Shown one piece after another: positions 29,976 through 31,932 of a DNA stretch of 31,932 nucleotides. The translations under genes and the position numbers were made by a program. The notes under the pieces are model-generated. The model was not told the DNA's origin and searched no databases. It saw only the letters and a program-made list of their open reading frames with translations. The stretch is from HGM11368 sp051883395. Its GTDB lineage: Bacteria; Bacillota; Clostridia; Christensenellales; UBA3700. The stretch is from the NCBI GenBank assembly GCA_051883395.1, contig JBJETQ010000005.1, positions 1 to 31,932 on the forward strand, given 5' to 3'. Numbering within the stretch: position 1 is the first letter of the stretch; every line of letters starts with the position of its first letter.

Positions 29976-31625
29976 TTAGTATTGCGGTAACACTATCGCG
30001 CCTACGAAATTGTAAATGATTTTTACTTCCTGTATTTTTCTCCCGTAGTATACCTCCGTCTCTCCGATATATATCTTGTCGATAAAACTATGCAGAATTT
30101 CGGGCGTCAGCTCCTCGATAAAAACGTATCGCTCTGCCATCTTTAAGAATTTTTTCAGATTATCGTTGTCCTGTTCCGTGACGGCGATAGTCTTTTTTAA
30201 TTCTTCCGCTTTCACCCTTAATTCCGCTTGTTCCGTTTCATACGACTTGGCAAGAAAATCAAAGCGTTCGTCCGTTATCCTTCCTTTCACGTTATCTTCG
30301 TAGAGTTTACGGATGATTCCGTTTATCTCTTCCACGCGATTGGAAAGTTTCGTTAGTTCGCTTTTTGCCTTGGCTTGCGCCTTTTGCCGTTCCGTCGTTG
30401 TCGATTGCAAGTAATTCTCCACAAATTCCTTTTCGTGCAACATAACGTATTCGCAGGTTTTCCGTAAATCGCACAACACCACGTTATACAGGTTATCCAC
30501 GCGTATTCGGTGCGGCGTACACAGTCCTTTCTTCTTTTTGCGATAGGTAGAGCAGTAAAAATGGTCGTACTCGTGATTTTTCGCATATCGCTGTATCGTC
30601 AGATTGCTTCCGCAGTCCTCGCAGAGAAGCAAGCCCGAAAACATATTCTTCTCGCTCGATTTGATATATACCCGTTTATGTTCCCGCATTTTCTGAACGG
30701 TGTCGAATGTAGCCTTGTCTATGATAGCCGGTTGTGTTTGCTCGAAAACTTTCCATTCGTCTTTCGGACGAAAAGACGTTTTCTTGCTCTTAAACGATTT
30801 GCGGTAAGTCTGAAAATTGACTGTGCAACCCGTATAAGCCATTTGCACGAGAATATACCGTATCGTGGACGGATTCCATATTTCGGGATACGGACTTCTG
30901 CCGCGATATTTCATTCCTCGCCTCATTGCGTACAGTTGCGGCGTTTCCTTGCCTTCTTCCGTCAATCGTCTTGCAATATCGTTTACCTTTAACCCGTCTA
31001 AATACAAAGCAAAAATCTCTTTCACTGTTTCGGCGGCTTCTTCGTCGACAATCCATTTTTCCCTGTCGTTCGGATCTTTGATATATCCGAACGGCGGAAG
31101 AGTGGACAGATGTTTTCCCGAATTTCCCTTCGTTTTGAGAACGGCTTTGATTTTCTTGCTCGTGTCCTTTGCATACCATTCGTTCATAATGTTCTTGAAC
31201 GGCGTAAAATCGTTGTCCGCAACCGAAATCGTATCTACTTGGTCGTTTATGGCAATGAAACGAATATCCGCGTTCGGAAAGAATATTTCCGTGTAATATC
31301 CGACCATGATGTAATCCCTGCCGAAACGGGACATATCTTTGACGATGATCGTAGAGATTTTTCCTTCTTCCACGTCCGACATCATTCTCTGAAAATCGGG
31401 GCGGTTGAAATTCGTTCCCGAATATCCGTCGTCGATATAAAATTCGGCGTTTGTAAAGCCGTGTTCTTTTGCGTATTTTAAGAGCATCTCCTTTTGATGA
31501 ACGATACTGTTGCTATCTCCGACGAGCTCGTCGTCGCGGCTCAATCTCCCGTATAATGCGGTTACTTTATCACCTCCGTAATAAGTTTTTGTAGTATTTT
31601 TCTTCGCTATCTGTATTCCTGACAT
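29976..31625 (-). CDS. Large serine site-specific recombinase
   Basis: 549 aa, of the kind that integrates and excises conjugative or mobilisable transposons of gut Clostridia (TnpX/TndX-like). The resolvase domain has ALYGRLSRDDE with catalytic Ser29 and Arg27, and DMSRFGRDY with Arg100 and Arg103. Then come the recombinase domain (about 170-300, with PPFGYIKDP), a zinc ribbon (LCEDCGSNL and YCSTYRKKKKGLC, about 335-370), a coiled coil (about 405-490) and a C-terminal DUF4368-like region (IDKIYIGETEVYYGRK). The start shares one base with the upstream small gene (TAATG), with GGAGG before it. Codon choice, richer in CGN arginine codons and GTT/GTA, looks unlike the neighbours. It marks one end of an inserted element. 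Confidence 0.95.
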   Translation of the reverse strand: MSGIQIAKKNTTKTYYGGDKVTALYGRLSRDDELVGDSNSIVHQKEMLLKYAKEHGFTNAEFYIDDGYSGTNFNRPDFQRMMSDVEEGKISTIIVKDMSRFGRDYIMVGYYTEIFFPNADIRFIAINDQVDTISVADNDFTPFKNIMNEWYAKDTSKKIKAVLKTKGNSGKHLSTLPPFGYIKDPNDREKWIVDEEAAETVKEIFALYLDGLKVNDIARRLTEEGKETPQLYAMRRGMKYRGRSPYPEIWNPSTIRYILVQMAYTGCTVNFQTYRKSFKSKKTSFRPKDEWKVFEQTQPAIIDKATFDTVQKMREHKRVYIKSSEKNMFSGLLLCEDCGSNLTIQRYAKNHEYDHFYCSTYRKKKKGLCTPHRIRVDNLYNVVLCDLRKTCEYVMLHEKEFVENYLQSTTTERQKAQAKAKSELTKLSNRVEEINGIIRKLYEDNVKGRITDERFDFLAKSYETEQAELRVKAEELKKTIAVTEQDNDNLKKFLKMAERYVFIEELTPEILHSFIDKIYIGETEVYYGRKIQEVKIIYNFVGAIVLPQY

Positions 31626-31852
31626 TATTTTTTACCTCCGTCTGAACGCAAACAGCGAGTTCGTTCTGATATTAAATTGTCCGATTGCCGAGCGATCAGC
31701 CGCTGCATGATATCCAGCGGAGTTTCGACGGCATTCTCTTTTTCTTTCGCGATCACAACAAAGGTTTTATCCCCGATGGTGTGATACTCTAATCTGTAAT
31801 TAATGTCTTGGGTTGTAGTTTGTAAATTGGTAGTAGCTTGGTTTTCCGTAAT
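31625..31852 (-). CDS. TnpW-like small transposon protein, start codon ATT
   Basis: An open frame of 75 codons ends one base into the recombinase start. It reads (I)TENQATTNLQTTTQDINYRL and later TFVVIAKEKENAVETPLDIM and LIARQ. This Thr/Asn/Gln-rich start plus a two-strand and helix body matches the TnpW family found just before such recombinases. No ATG, GTG or TTG lies in frame near the start. The ATT at 31852 stands six bases after a perfect AAGGAG (31864-31859) and replaces the expected ATG of MTEN. It is either a true AUU start or a gene silenced by one mutation. The role of TnpW is not established. Confidence 0.7.
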   Translation of the reverse strand: MTENQATTNLQTTTQDINYRLEYHTIGDKTFVVIAKEKENAVETPLDIMQRLIARQSDNLISERTRCLRSDGGKK

Positions 31853-31865
31853 TTTGATCTCCTTA

Positions 31866-31932
31866 TCATTGATTTCGATTACGCAAAACGGCAGGAAGAG
31901 TATCGGCTACTGATTTAATGTGCCGTTTTCTT
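31866..31932 (-). CDS. C-terminal fragment of an upstream mobile-element gene
   Basis: The frame from 31931 stays open for 21 codons to the window edge and ends with TGA (31868-31866), one base before the AAGGAG of the TnpW-like gene. The visible part includes KSVADTLPAVLRNRNQ. This spacing suits a coupled operon. The fragment is too short for a family name. Confidence 0.4.
   Translation of the reverse strand, partial: RKRHIKSVADTLPAVLRNRNQ

Noticed and set aside
31791..31869. 26-codon frame starting at the ATG overlapping the upstream TGA
   Set aside because: It is out of frame with the TnpW-like protein, has no ribosome binding site before its ATG and shows no recognisable pattern.

Overview
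The window looks like chromosome from an uncultured, probably spore-forming member of the Clostridia (Bacillota). Three blocks of core genes keep the order known from Bacillus and Clostridium. L28 ends with the CxxC motif of its zinc-binding form. A CIRCE-like element precedes hrcA, and a 28-codon spoVM lies in its classical place next to rpmB. No species call is possible from the sequence alone. Almost everything is on the minus strand. The plus-strand exceptions are the rpmB tail and one small helix-turn-helix gene.

Region 1 (1-11200). The rpmB tail and its terminator converge on a long minus-strand operon whose order of transcription is yicC-gmk-rpoZ-coaBC-priA-def-fmt-rsmB-rlmN-rsgA-rpe-spoVM. 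The genes overlap or nearly touch. They cover RNA turnover, GMP and CoA synthesis, replication restart, initiator-methionine processing, and rRNA modification and assembly. remA is absent from this locus, and so are the phosphatase/kinase pair prpC-prkC and thiN. Between spoVM and rpmB lie about 600 bp without a gene, holding a 12-unit array of 20-bp repeats and a set of 39-bp repeats ending in a 13-bp palindrome.

Region 2 (11200-15480). This is an accessory patch of separately promoted genes. It has two membrane proteins with the same N-terminal zinc ribbon (514 and 115 aa), a 69-aa XRE-type repressor divergent from the 115-aa gene, and a 504-aa lipoprotein. Two copies of an 11-bp palindrome lie between the divergent genes. 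One sits exactly between the -35 and -10 boxes of the 115-aa gene, and the other abuts the -10 of the repressor.

Region 3 (15450-20600). pcrA-ligA form a repair/replication operon. A 107-aa protein of unknown function and rpsU follow, each with its own promoter.

Region 4 (20600-28700). hinT, mtaB, rsmE and prmA form one unit with a promoter before prmA. hrcA-grpE-dnaK-dnaJ form the heat-shock operon, with a CIRCE-like operator carrying an extra half-site and a terminator-like hairpin between dnaK and dnaJ.

Region 5 (28700-31932). A small lipoprotein and a TetR-type regulator are followed by the end of an integrated mobile element. It consists of a large serine recombinase preceded by a TnpW-like small gene whose only sensible start is ATT, and by the last codons of another gene that runs off the window.
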